A DNA stretch of 64,000 nucleotides, from contig NC_090595.1 in the NCBI RefSeq assembly GCF_017918235.1, positions 3,755,501 to 3,819,500 on the forward strand, read 5' to 3'. Position numbers and translations under genes: made by a program. The stretch is from Porcisia hertigi (taxonomy: Eukaryota > Euglenozoa > Kinetoplastea > Trypanosomatida > Trypanosomatidae). The notes beneath the pieces were generated by a model. That model was not told where the DNA came from. It saw only the letters and a program-made list of their open reading frames with translations, and did not search any database. Shown one piece after another: positions 38,812 through 48,810 of this stretch; the first letter of the stretch is position 1; each line of letters opens with the position of its first letter.

Positions 38812-40529
38812 GCTGGTTCCTTTTCTAGACTTCTATGCGCACGTCTTTGCGCATCCGCCTGAGGGCCGGAGAAGAAACAGAGCGCGGCAAAGAGTTCCCT
38901 CCGAGACAAGCGCGTGGAAAGTGATGTATGGGGCCGCAAGGGGGTTTGACAAATGGGCGAGGATTTCTATTTTTTTTTTCTTATAGCCAAGAAGGGCGAT
39001 GTAACTGAGCTTCTGTTACCAGCGTCTGCTTCCGCGTGGAAGCGGAGAAAAACGTTTCGGTGGTGAGGCACAGCTACCAGGGGCGCCAAACACCCATTCA
39101 CCTGGTTCTTTACTTTTGCCCTGGATATGTGAACGTGTGTGTGTGTGTGTGTGTTTTTGCTGCGCATGAGTTGAGCATCAAGACCCTAAGTAGTCTTTAT
39201 TACAAGTGTGAGCCTCACCTCGACAGATGAATTAACTAGCGTGAGGCGTATCGCAACTCACCTGCGAGAACACGAGTGCGATAAACAAGAGTCCCAGCAG
39301 TTTGATGACAAGAGTCCTCTGCGCCTTACGAGTCTCACTGCACGCACACACCTATCGTGGGTTGATCGCCTCTCCCTTTTCCTTCACTCCCACCCACTCT
39401 CCTATTCTCTACAAGAGAAAAACCACAACAACAAAACCCAATGCATGATTGCCATGCATTCGCGATTAAAATGAATCTGTTAACTCCCCTAGTAGAGAAG
39501 CAGGAACACAGAAAGCGACGGCAACGTAGATAAGCAGCAGCACTAGAAGAGAGAGAATGTAGTCTCGAGATCTCCATAGCAACGAACGCATCGGAAAGGA
39601 TTGATATGGGCTTCCAGGCAACGGTAGCGCACCACCGTGGCCGGCTTGCCAGTGGTTGGGATAAAGAAACATGCTGGCATACCACACATCACTGTCGACC
39701 GCCCTACTGCTCGGACCATTCGCATCGTCCGTATTCGCGTACTCCAACAAAGTCCTCCCAATCCTCAACAAACATCGAACTAGTCGACAGCTCTTAACTG
39801 GGTGCATTACGCACCCCTCCCCTTTAAATGGCACAAGAGAGTGACGCTGTGAATTCGCTGCCCGCACTCCGTGCTCAGAGAAAAATGATAACGGCGCTGG
39901 CGAGGGTATCCAGCCCTCCACGCCAATTCCACAGCGGGGACAACGATCATCAGAAACCATGCAGGCGACACCAAGGTATAAGAGAACAGTGAAGAGATGA
40001 AAGTCGGTGGAGAATCAATAACACATGATGCAGAAATAAATAGAACAGAGAGAACTCGGGTATAACATTGAAGCCATTCTTTTTTCAAGGACTACAGTGA
40101 ATGAGTGCCGCGTTAGCAGAGGCAAAGCACTGCACGCCTCAAAGGATAAAGTGGAATCAAGGCATATAACGTGGAAAAAGAATGTATTTTCCTGAATGAT
40201 GTCCTCGGTGGAGGCAGACGAACAATCGATACACCTACCACAGACTCAGCGATTTAAGCGGCGGTCGCGCTTTTTCCTCGTGTGTTTTAAGTAGTCTCTT
40301 CAGCCGACCGAAACCAGCTCCAGCCATTCTGATCTGCGCAGAGAACACATTCAAAACCTGAAAAAAAAAAACTACGACAAAAAAAAAGACAAGGTGCAAG
40401 CCACACATTACCACATAATCACCTAAAAGGTGAAGCTCTTGCCCCCTTCCTGACGGCCAGCAAGTGCGACAAACTCACATGTAGTCAAAGCGGTTTATTC
40501 AACGAGAGCGCCCACTACCTGGTGACTCG
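38812..40529. other. Intergenic, Nup155 to bromodomain factor, with one doubtful gene
   Basis: 1.7 kb, longer than most gaps here. It holds a TG repeat at 39137-39152, the possible membrane-protein gene at 39466-39960, and A-rich tracts near 40360-40390 in the 3' UTR of Nup155. The length leaves room for one small gene. Confidence 0.6.
39466..39960 (-). CDS. Possible small single-pass membrane protein
   Basis: The frame has ATG at 39960 and 164 codons. The N-terminal part is irregular and may not be translated. The last 70 residues, from an internal ATG at MFLYPNHWQAGHGG, look more protein-like. They comprise a Gly/Pro-rich lead, RSLLWRSRD, then a clear membrane helix YILSLLVLLLIYVAVAFCV and a short tail. 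No family recognised. The splice acceptor is not obvious: the only AG after the upstream T/C tract lies inside the frame, which favours an internal start. The gene is plausible because the gap is otherwise unusually long. Confidence 0.4.
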   Translation of the reverse strand: MVSDDRCPRCGIGVEGWIPSPAPLSFFSEHGVRAANSQRHSLVPFKGEGCVMHPVKSCRLVRCLLRIGRTLLEYANTDDANGPSSRAVDSDVWYASMFLYPNHWQAGHGGALPLPGSPYQSFPMRSLLWRSRDYILSLLVLLLIYVAVAFCVPASLLGELTDSF

Positions 40530-43500
40530 CTAGAAGAATACGCCACCGGTGACAATCATGTTGGCCTTTCGCAGTAACTCTTCCGCCTTTTCCAGAGCCG
40601 CCTGTTCATTTGGGGATGCGACACTGCTCGCGGCACGGCGAATCATGGTGCGTGTGGAGTCCATGGCGTTCGTGACGAGCCACTGCGGCACAGAAACGCG
40701 CCGGCCCAGGTCGGCCAGACAAACCAGTGTCGTAGCGTATGCGTGAACAAGATAGCCGCGTGTGACACCGGCCTCGCGAAACTCCACGCACTCCGCTCCT
40801 GTGTCATCCCTTCCCTCAAGGATGTCCTCATACGTGACAAAGAGCACTCTGGGGTCGACGGCGAGACTCAATAAGAGCTCCACAACCTCGGCTGACCCCG
40901 CTGGGGAGCGTAGAAATGCCTGAGCCTCTAGAAACCTCACCATGTGCGACAGTGGAAAGTCGCTGATCCGGTGAAAATACCTGTCTATGAGTCGCTTTGT
41001 AATGGCTTCCGCCGTGTCTTTCTCGTTCTGGTATGCCCGGCCGACACATGTGGCGAGCACACCAACATCCGTGACGTTGGAGCAGAGTAACGCGTCCATC
41101 TGAACCTCAGCGCCGCCTAGCGCCGGGTACATGCCGCCCACCTCGATGATGTCGCTTGCAGAAGCAACGAAACTAGACAAGAACTCGATGTGCTGCAAGG
41201 CGACATCGCGCTCCGTCATAATCTGACCCTCCCACTCCACACGACGATCAAGCGTGGCACTGCCAGAGGAGATGAATTCGGTGACAATGCGATACAGCCG
41301 CTGTTGCGCCTCCATCAAACGCAGCTGCTGCTCCACCTGCTGAATCTGATCGGATTGACACCTCCTAGCCCAATCGAGGGCCTCGCGCAAACACCGGAGG
41401 CGATATGAAAGGCGGTCGGAGACTGGCGTGTCGGGAAGTGGAGCCAGGGCCATCACAAAACATTGCTGCATCGCGCCTTGGTAGTCGCCTTGCACGTTGG
41501 CGAGGTATTGCGCATATTCCTCAGGCAAGACTTCAGCATTGCGCCGCAGATAGCTGCCCAGAAACGGTGACTGTGCCCTCACGAGCGTCTCACGCAACGA
41601 TTTGGTTGTATTCCTGTCATCGCGAGGGGTGCACATCCACTCGAAGAGGAAGCAGTGCGCGTACTCGTCCGACGGCTCCACCTGCCAAATGGTGCCAGAT
41701 CGACGTGGGCCGCCGAGGAGTTCGTCCACCACGCTCCGATGCGTCAGCCAAGCAGACTCCAACGTAGACACAACAAGCTCCAGCACCTGGGTCTTGGTCT
41801 GATGCACCGCGTAGGCGCTGCCATACCGCGTCTGATCGCCCACCTGGCCGCGGCCCTCCGCAAGAAGAACACTCAGCGCTGCATTGCTCGGGTCCAGCTG
41901 CGCCGCCGCGTGTAGCAAGAGCTCCACAACCACATTCTCGCGCCTCATGCTCCGCAGCTGCTCGCAAATACTTTGGAGCGCACCGGATGGCCAGTAGACT
42001 GCAGCCTTGGCACCCACCTCGGCGACCCACCTCTGCATCTGGGCCTCGGTGTAGGATTGAAGAGGCTCGCCGCCAGTGAGGGTCTTCATGTCGTTTTGAA
42101 GCTGGTAGGCGTGTGAGTGGACACCACCAAAGAAGTACGGGCACAGCTGTTCCAGCTGCGAAAACGAGACTCCCCGGTGCCCAGAGCCGGCGCTGATGCC
42201 ACGCTGAGAGTTTAGCATCACCTGGCTCAGATAATGACCAAGCCGCTGCGCAATCACAGCATCTTTTATCACTTCAGAAAAAGTGACCGAGGCATCCTCG
42301 GTGTAGAGAGGAATGCCAAGCACACGCTGCAGCACCGTCGCCGCTTGCCACGCCTTGTGAGTGAGCCCGTAGCAACTGTACAGAAAGCTTGCCTGGAGCC
42401 GTTTCACGTCCTCAGCACGCAATTCCCGACCACGCGGAACACTCACGATAACCTTGTCCGTCTGCCACTCCTGGTGAAAATCAAGTGCGCGCTGATGCTC
42501 AGGCAGACCGCCTATAGACAGGCTGTCCAAGTACTGAATGATCTTCTCTAGCACCCGTACAGCAGGGATCACGTTGCTCTGCATAATCTTTCCCATTGGA
42601 GTATTCCAGAGCTGACACAGTGCACGAGCAACAAAGACGACGAGCCCTCTGGCGAAAGGGGACATGAGAACCACAACATTCTGAACCTCCGCGTCCGCTG
42701 AATTACTCGCTGGCGCAGCCTGCGTTTCAGGCAGCTGTAGATTTCGGAGCAGTTCGCGTGCTCTTCGCAGCACCTCGGCACTCTCCCCACTTAGGAGCTG
42801 CTGGCCTAGCTCAGCCACCGATGCCCCATCGTCGTCGCTGCTCGACAGTACAGCGTCCTTTGTGAAAGCTGGTGGGCGCTCTGTCGTTACATTCAAAGCA
42901 CCAGCAGCAATCTGAAGGAGCATTGCCGCGTAGTCGGGGGCGCTGTACACTGAACTGAAGCGACTGAGCAAGCTCTCACGGCATTCCGCGTCACTTGTCA
43001 AGAGAATGAGGTACAGTGTATCGACGGGACGGGCCTGGGCAAAAAGTGATATGCCGTGGCGGTGAATAATGACGTAGGTCGGTCCGGGTGAGCACACCTG
43101 TGCAGACAAATCAGTGAGGTTTCGCGGGGCCTGAGTGGGCATCTGCTCAATTGCGTCGACTCGCACAATGCGTGAGGGTGAGCCGCTGAAGGACGTCACA
43201 ATGTCCCGCACGTTTTGATGTGGTGCCAGCATGATTGAAGGGGAGGTGGCGGCGAGAATTTCATCAGAGACTCGGTCGTCATGTGTGTCGCTGAAAGCCG
43301 CCAGGAAAACTGACGCGGAAGCGTAACATACGCTCATTTCGCTTCGTCCTGATAAGTGCGCAGGCGTGTGGGATTGCAGAATGAGCTCAGCACCGAAGGC
43401 CGAGTTGAACGTGTTGACGTAGCGGTAGCGGAACTGATCGCCGCTAAGGGCAGTGGCCAAGAGGCGGCATCCCTGTGCATCCGTTTCAATCGCAAACAGC

Positions 43501-44450
43501 CGCGTCAGTGGCGCTGACTCGCCATGGGGGGCAGGGTGCAGACGCGACAGACGATCGGGGCGGTGGCGCAGAGACAGCATGAAGCGTATGTCGCCATCAC
43601 GGTGCAGGCGCCACAGACTAATTGTGCTGTGCTCAGATAGCGTAGCCAAGACACCGTCACGCTCGTCCACAACGATATCGATGAGCCCGCCATTCTTGGA
43701 GCCCCTCCATGACTTCCAAATATGCGCCACTGTCGATGACACCTGGCCAAGGACGGGGGTGGTAGAGAACCAAAGGCCGTACCTCACCATGCGTATCTTG
43801 GGTGTGATGGGGGTGTTCTCACGCATGTAGCGTACTTCATACACGCCTCCGTCCGCGCCGGCACAGAACACGCGGCCTTTGCTCCCAATCACCTTTGTGA
43901 TTACGGTGTCGGTAGAGCAGCTGTAGCCCAGGTTGACAACCTTCATCTCTGCCATCTCCCCCTCGCCCACAACGCACAGTCCTAGCAAGAACATCATGTT
44001 GGTGGTGCCTACAGGGATGACATATGATACGTGTGGCTGAAAAACGTCGCTGAGAGGCCGGAGTGGGGCGCCAACAATGCTGATCAGCTCGGGAATCTCG
44101 TCGTAGACACAGAATTCGCGACCGCTACGAAAATCCCATAGAACCAGTCGATTGTCAACAGTGAACCACGCACGGTACAAATCAGAGAATACACCGGTTA
44201 GCGAGCTGTAGCGCATTGACCTCCACAACGCCAACAGCGGCGCTGGCCACTCGACCCCACCCACTGCGAAAAAGTCAGGGACAGCGTACGTCGTGTCACG
44301 GGTGGTCAAGGCGCACGAGTTCGACCGCACAAAGCCGACGGCGTGAGGGTTTAGACGCCGCTCCGCTGACCCATCATTCAGCACCTCACTCACAGCGTTC
44401 TCGACTGTGTGCTTCGCCCCATTTTCCGCCGTGCTCCGTTGTTGGTGCAT
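40530..44450 (-). CDS. Nucleoporin of the Nup155/Nup170 family
   Basis: This 1306-residue inner-ring nucleoporin corresponds to Nup155/Nup170 (TbNup144 type). It links the nuclear pore scaffold to the membrane ring and to Nup53-like linkers. The N-terminal 500 residues form the Nucleoporin_N beta-propeller: AWFTVDNRLVLWDFRSG, then CAGADGGVYEVRYMRE, then GLIDIVVDERDGVLATLSEHSTISLW, as in Nup155. The remainder is a long alpha-solenoid with sparse family signals such as AYQLQNDMKTLTGG and the C-terminal VPQWLVTNAM. Size fits the family (about 1390 in human). The open frame starts at GTG; the first ATG is at 44450. This is the longest gene in the window. Confidence 0.85.
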   Translation of the reverse strand: MHQQRSTAENGAKHTVENAVSEVLNDGSAERRLNPHAVGFVRSNSCALTTRDTTYAVPDFFAVGGVEWPAPLLALWRSMRYSSLTGVFSDLYRAWFTVDNRLVLWDFRSGREFCVYDEIPELISIVGAPLRPLSDVFQPHVSYVIPVGTTNMMFLLGLCVVGEGEMAEMKVVNLGYSCSTDTVITKVIGSKGRVFCAGADGGVYEVRYMRENTPITPKIRMVRYGLWFSTTPVLGQVSSTVAHIWKSWRGSKNGGLIDIVVDERDGVLATLSEHSTISLWRLHRDGDIRFMLSLRHRPDRLSRLHPAPHGESAPLTRLFAIETDAQGCRLLATALSGDQFRYRYVNTFNSAFGAELILQSHTPAHLSGRSEMSVCYASASVFLAAFSDTHDDRVSDEILAATSPSIMLAPHQNVRDIVTSFSGSPSRIVRVDAIEQMPTQAPRNLTDLSAQVCSPGPTYVIIHRHGISLFAQARPVDTLYLILLTSDAECRESLLSRFSSVYSAPDYAAMLLQIAAGALNVTTERPPAFTKDAVLSSSDDDGASVAELGQQLLSGESAEVLRRARELLRNLQLPETQAAPASNSADAEVQNVVVLMSPFARGLVVFVARALCQLWNTPMGKIMQSNVIPAVRVLEKIIQYLDSLSIGGLPEHQRALDFHQEWQTDKVIVSVPRGRELRAEDVKRLQASFLYSCYGLTHKAWQAATVLQRVLGIPLYTEDASVTFSEVIKDAVIAQRLGHYLSQVMLNSQRGISAGSGHRGVSFSQLEQLCPYFFGGVHSHAYQLQNDMKTLTGGEPLQSYTEAQMQRWVAEVGAKAAVYWPSGALQSICEQLRSMRRENVVVELLLHAAAQLDPSNAALSVLLAEGRGQVGDQTRYGSAYAVHQTKTQVLELVVSTLESAWLTHRSVVDELLGGPRRSGTIWQVEPSDEYAHCFLFEWMCTPRDDRNTTKSLRETLVRAQSPFLGSYLRRNAEVLPEEYAQYLANVQGDYQGAMQQCFVMALAPLPDTPVSDRLSYRLRCLREALDWARRCQSDQIQQVEQQLRLMEAQQRLYRIVTEFISSGSATLDRRVEWEGQIMTERDVALQHIEFLSSFVASASDIIEVGGMYPALGGAEVQMDALLCSNVTDVGVLATCVGRAYQNEKDTAEAITKRLIDRYFHRISDFPLSHMVRFLEAQAFLRSPAGSAEVVELLLSLAVDPRVLFVTYEDILEGRDDTGAECVEFREAGVTRGYLVHAYATTLVCLADLGRRVSVPQWLVTNAMDSTRTMIRRAASSVASPNEQAALEKAEELLRKANMIVTGGVFF

Positions 44451-44986
44451 CGCCACGGTTCACAGACGTGCACGCGCGAAGCAGGCTCTGAACTTCTATG
44501 CACACACTGCTGTCGAGCTAAGGAGAGTTTGGTTGCACCGCCCCCCTCCCTGAACTTTGCAGAGCGCACGCGTGTGGAAAAAGACGAGTGTCTACCGGAA
44601 AAACAGAATGACACAAGGGGAGAGGAGCACCTAGAAAAGCACCCTCCTTCGACAAGGCCATAGAAACTGAAATCCAGGTCAAACGAAATGTGGGTGATGA
44701 AACAAGGTGGAAAAAGATGAAGTGAAGAGAATGTAGGAGCACGCTGTCGCGCCAGTGAAATCAATAATGCCTTTCTCAACCACATTTCCTGTGTGGTACA
44801 TATGTGGTGGAGCTATCGGACCGAAGAACTTGCAAGCCCCACATGACAACACGTGTGCACCCAAACACGAACCTCATGTTGTGCCACATTTGTCAGAAGC
44901 TCGGTTTCCGAGTTGCACGGAAATGGGCAGCTGAGAAGTGCCACCTCCATATGTTTTTTGGCTGACAGTCCGTCAGATTTTCTCTC

Positions 44987-45019
<33 letters not shown>

Positions 45020-45372
45020 AGAGAGCGAAAACACATGATCACCGCCGTAACGAAGAATCTGCCACGAGCATAGCATCTGCTACAGGGATGAATAGAAATG
45101 TACACGGAGAGTGAAGGGGGGAAAACAAACGATGTAAACGAAGGACCCTTGTCCTCGTGAGAGTCGCTATTGCCCCGACTCCCTTTCTGTTCGCTTCACA
45201 TAGACAAAACCGCTCGGCGGCGCGTAAACCAAGCCCCAGAGGAAGGAGTAGCGCACCGCTACTGCTACACGCCCTCCACGATCGAGATACTGGAAAACGT
45301 TGTATGAGCACCCTAGCCGTACAGCATATTTTTTTTTTTTTTGAGGGGGAAGTAAATCGGAAGCTTCCTCAA
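44451..45372. other. Intergenic, LRR protein to Nup155
   Basis: Non-coding. It contains a (GCAC)n/CA repeat with GA tail at about 44989-45026 and a T14 run near 45329-45342 in the 3' UTR of the LRR gene. No gene seen. Confidence 0.75.
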
Positions 45373-47493
45373 CTAGCCCTCAGAATCAGAGTCCGAATCA
45401 GCTAGCAGCGCAGCAAATCGGGAGTAGGCGGCTGGTCGCGCGGTATCCTTCGCAGCTAGACGCACAGTACTCTCTCTCACATTGCCGCCATCTGTCGTGG
45501 CGCCTTGGAAAAGAGAGCTTCTGTCGTGTTGTGCTCTACGTTTCCTGTGACCAACAACGGAGGAGTTCGGCGGGAGACACTTTTGTGCGTTACGCGATCC
45601 GAGGTTGTGAGAAGCGGGGCTTCTCGGCGGCAGCGTCTCTGTCAACCCATCCCCCTCGTGCGCGCCGGACATTGGTGTTGCCGCGGATGTACTCTCCGCC
45701 TGGATGCTCCCGGGCGAAATTTGCAGCGGAACATAAGCTTTAGAGCTCTCAAAAGACGGTGCTGCCGCAGATCGTGCTAGAGGCGACGCACCAGCTTGCG
45801 GAATGGTGTTGCCTTTTTTTCCTGTCACCGTAACCTTATTTCCTGCCGTATCGGGGCGACCTTCCGTCTTCGTGTGAAAGGCAGCCGAGTCGGTGCCTGC
45901 GCAGTCGACCGAGAGGCCCGCAAACCCATGGAGCTCCTGTAAAACAGGTAGTGCGCCAGGCATCCCCACCCGTGGAGACCCTGACGCAGTGCTGTCATCA
46001 TCCGCCGCCCGTGTGGAAACTGCCCCGTTCCCTATCACGTCCGCTGTCTGCTGGGCACAAGTATCCGTGGACCCCGAATGGGTGATGCGCGACTTCTGCG
46101 TCGACTCCGGCAAGAAGCCGATAGACTTTGAACGCGCCGCTGTGCTAGGGCGTGAGAAACTTGTCTGCAAAAGAGGGACAACATCTGCGACACTCTCGAC
46201 AGCCGCCGAGCTCCTCATAACGGAGGGAGCACCCACCAAACCACCATTTGACCCTCTCTGTGTCGGCAGAGCGGCCTTCACAGTGCCCACGGTCCTCCCA
46301 ATCGTGGCATTCGACGGATCACTGGGCTCCACTTCCAACGCTGCACAAGATGAAGCTGACGCCGCTGCAGGTGTGAGCATTTTGGGGAAGCAGTGGTGCT
46401 CCCGCAACTCCTTCGGAGCGATCACCGCGATTGGCGGCACAGCGCCGGCACTGAAGGAACACAATGCCTTGCAAACTGTCTGCAGGAGTAGAAGCGAATC
46501 GAAATGAACCTCCATAGCACCGCCCACTTCGTCCTCTGCCACTAGTGTGAGCGGGTGCGCATGACGAACGCGGAGTGATCGCAAACTAAACTGCACAAGG
46601 GGCTCACGGGAAAAAAAGGACACAGCCGTCAACGCGCAATGATCGATCTCAAGACACGCAAGCTGAAAGTCGCCCTGTTCAGCTTCAATGTTGTGACGCA
46701 ACTTAATTCCTTGCGAGAAGCGGATTCCATCCGTCAGAGCGAGCTCAGAAGTCGAAATGAACCCAGTGGAAGATGAAACCCCTTGGTCGGCCGGCACCTT
46801 ATCGGCGCCTTCGCAAGGTGGAAGCTGCGGAACGACGTGGGCCGGCGGCGACGCCGCAAGCAGGCGCTCCAGCTGCTCGACTCGTCGCGCCAGCCGCGTT
46901 ATTGTTTGTTGTCGGTCAGCTAGCTGAAACTTGGCTGTCGCATCGTAGCCGCGGTGCCTCTGCATGCGGTCAACATTAGCCAAGACAGTTTGGACAGTCA
47001 CCACAAGGTGGTTCTGCGTTCGCTTGAATTCGTCCCTTCGGCGGCGCCTGAGCTCGTCTATAATGGCATCGTACTCGGCAAGGGTGTGTGAACGAAGATC
47101 TAAAAGCCACCCGTAACTCACCGCCAGCGCAGCTTTCTTCCCAAGCGCGTTAGCGACATGCCGCTCATGAGAAACAATAGGCAGGCCATCCACCTCCTCG
47201 AGACCGAAGCCGATGGTGAGCAGTGCCATTATTCGATAATACGGGTGACATGCGACAGGGCAACCCTGGAGATTCAGGGACCTGAGAGAGGCTTGCTTGG
47301 TAAGCCCGCGAAACGAGCGAATCCTATTGTGCTGTAAGTGCAACTCCGTCAGATACGGGTGTGTTCCAAAGAAGTCAAAGCTGTCGATCCGGTTTCTCTG
47401 CAAGTTCACCACGAGGAAGTTCTCATCTCTTTCAGCGAGCCCCTGAAACGACTCCACTCCCTGATCAGCCAAATCCAGTCTGTGGAACTCCAT
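45373..47493 (-). CDS. Leucine-rich-repeat and coiled-coil protein
   Basis: The 706-residue protein starts at the only early in-frame ATG, directly at the LRR domain. Three to four SDS22-type repeats cover residues 1-90: LVVNLQRNRIDSF, LTELHLQHNRIRSF, LRSLNLQGCPV. They are capped by a YYRIMALLTIGFGLEEVDGLP segment typical of LRRcap motifs in flagellar and centrosomal LRR proteins. A coiled coil follows (about 130-220, RRRRRDEFKRTQNHLVV through LEQLERLL-like heptads). The C-terminal 350 residues are Ser/Thr/Ala-rich, disordered, and end in an acidic DSDSDSEG. No catalytic motif is seen. A cytoskeletal or axonemal scaffold is a reasonable guess but not shown. Confidence 0.8.
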   Translation of the reverse strand: MEFHRLDLADQGVESFQGLAERDENFLVVNLQRNRIDSFDFFGTHPYLTELHLQHNRIRSFRGLTKQASLRSLNLQGCPVACHPYYRIMALLTIGFGLEEVDGLPIVSHERHVANALGKKAALAVSYGWLLDLRSHTLAEYDAIIDELRRRRRDEFKRTQNHLVVTVQTVLANVDRMQRHRGYDATAKFQLADRQQTITRLARRVEQLERLLAASPPAHVVPQLPPCEGADKVPADQGVSSSTGFISTSELALTDGIRFSQGIKLRHNIEAEQGDFQLACLEIDHCALTAVSFFSREPLVQFSLRSLRVRHAHPLTLVAEDEVGGAMEVHFDSLLLLQTVCKALCSFSAGAVPPIAVIAPKELREHHCFPKMLTPAAASASSCAALEVEPSDPSNATIGRTVGTVKAALPTQRGSNGGLVGAPSVMRSSAAVESVADVVPLLQTSFSRPSTAARSKSIGFLPESTQKSRITHSGSTDTCAQQTADVIGNGAVSTRAADDDSTASGSPRVGMPGALPVLQELHGFAGLSVDCAGTDSAAFHTKTEGRPDTAGNKVTVTGKKGNTIPQAGASPLARSAAAPSFESSKAYVPLQISPGSIQAESTSAATPMSGAHEGDGLTETLPPRSPASHNLGSRNAQKCLPPNSSVVGHRKRRAQHDRSSLFQGATTDGGNVRESTVRLAAKDTARPAAYSRFAALLADSDSDSEG

Positions 47494-48810
47494 ACCAAGG
47501 CATCGGCGAGAGGAGGCGGCACACGCAGAAAGAGGGGAAGAAGGCAAAGTTCTTGGCTTTAGTGAACCTGCGGGTCGACGTAGCGTACGACCTCTCAGCA
47601 ACTTCACTAAATTGAGAAGACATAACTCGTCGATAATAACAGCAGAGAAGAGAAGGGTCCGCGAGAAAAAGAGTTGGTAGCACAAAAAGAAATGTCTGAT
47701 GGGTTGGAAAGTTGCCGGCGTCTTTCCGCTTCCCTCTTCAGCGGCGCCACGATTGTGGTGATTAGAAGAAAAACGCAGCCGCGCATGTGCGAACCCATCA
47801 AAAGCTCTTTGCCATGAGCACCGATATACCTGCCCACAGGGTCGGCGTCAACAATATGGAGTACAGCAACGCCTCCCGAACGGTAAGGGGGAGGCACGCA
47901 AGACTGAATCCGAGATGACCAAAAACCTGCGCCTCGACCTCACCTCCTTTTGAGTAAAATGACCAAAGAAGAGCCCTCCCCCTCCCCCTCCCCCCTCCTC
48001 CTCACAGACACAGATTCAATACACTGGGGGCCCGTTAGAGTATTCCGTCACTGATACCTGTCCCTGCCAATCCGTTACGCGTCTACAAGGACACTCAAGT
48101 GACGACTCCCGTTCATGAGTCAATTCTGTGCGTCTGTAGGGTGCTCTCTGTTTTTTTCCTCTTTACCCTCATTCGTCTTTTACTTACTGGAAGAAACGCG
48201 GATAGGCGGAAAGGGGGGCAGACATGCATCACTCGAAAAAAAGCTTCAAACATGAGCTAAACACCGTCGTGAACAAAACAGGAGGACAAAAACGAGAACA
48301 TTGACCAAGACAACACAAGAAGCCGTTCAGTACCCTCAAAAAGTAACGAAAGCACTCAGGCAGCGCCGCGGCCTCCCTATTCGCCGTGCAATCGCTTTTC
48401 TCTCCTTCCACTTCGTATTCCCATAAAAAAAAAAACTTCCGTTTCTCTTTCTCGTTACAAAACATCAAATACGCGAAAGGGAACAAAACAACAACAAAAA
48501 AAAGAGGAGTAGTAGAACAAAAGAAAACGCACGCTCTATGCTATATGAAAATATAAACAACTACAATCATTTGACAGCCGGTATTACCGACCCGGCTGCA
48601 AACATGAAACCTGCTCCGGCTAACACATTCAGTCTGCATATACGCGCACCTGCTGTCTTCTAGTTTAATCCACAGCAACGCTACAGGACGCTGTCCGCGG
48701 CAGCGGGGAGGAAAGAAGGACGAAGACAGTGTGACTACAGACAGTGCCACTTCTCTTTTTCCGGGAGCATTAGTGGACATCATGACCCTATCAAAACTTG
48801 TTTTGCCTCG
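47494..48810. other. Intergenic, CCT8 to LRR protein
   Basis: Non-coding, 1.3 kb. The LRR 5' UTR may carry a short upstream ORF in another frame (ATG near 47619), since a T/C tract and AG lie near 47625-47690. A C-rich block is at 47975-48000. No gene seen; an 80-codon frame starting 28 bases after the CCT8 stop is too close to be a separate trans-spliced gene. Confidence 0.7.

Noticed and set aside
45893-46507. 204-codon plus-strand frame opposite the LRR gene
   Set aside because: Antisense shadow caused by GC-rich third positions of the LRR gene.
48541-48783. 80-codon minus frame just after CCT8
   Set aside because: Starts 28 bases after the CCT8 stop, leaving no room for polyadenylation and trans-splicing; no homology seen.
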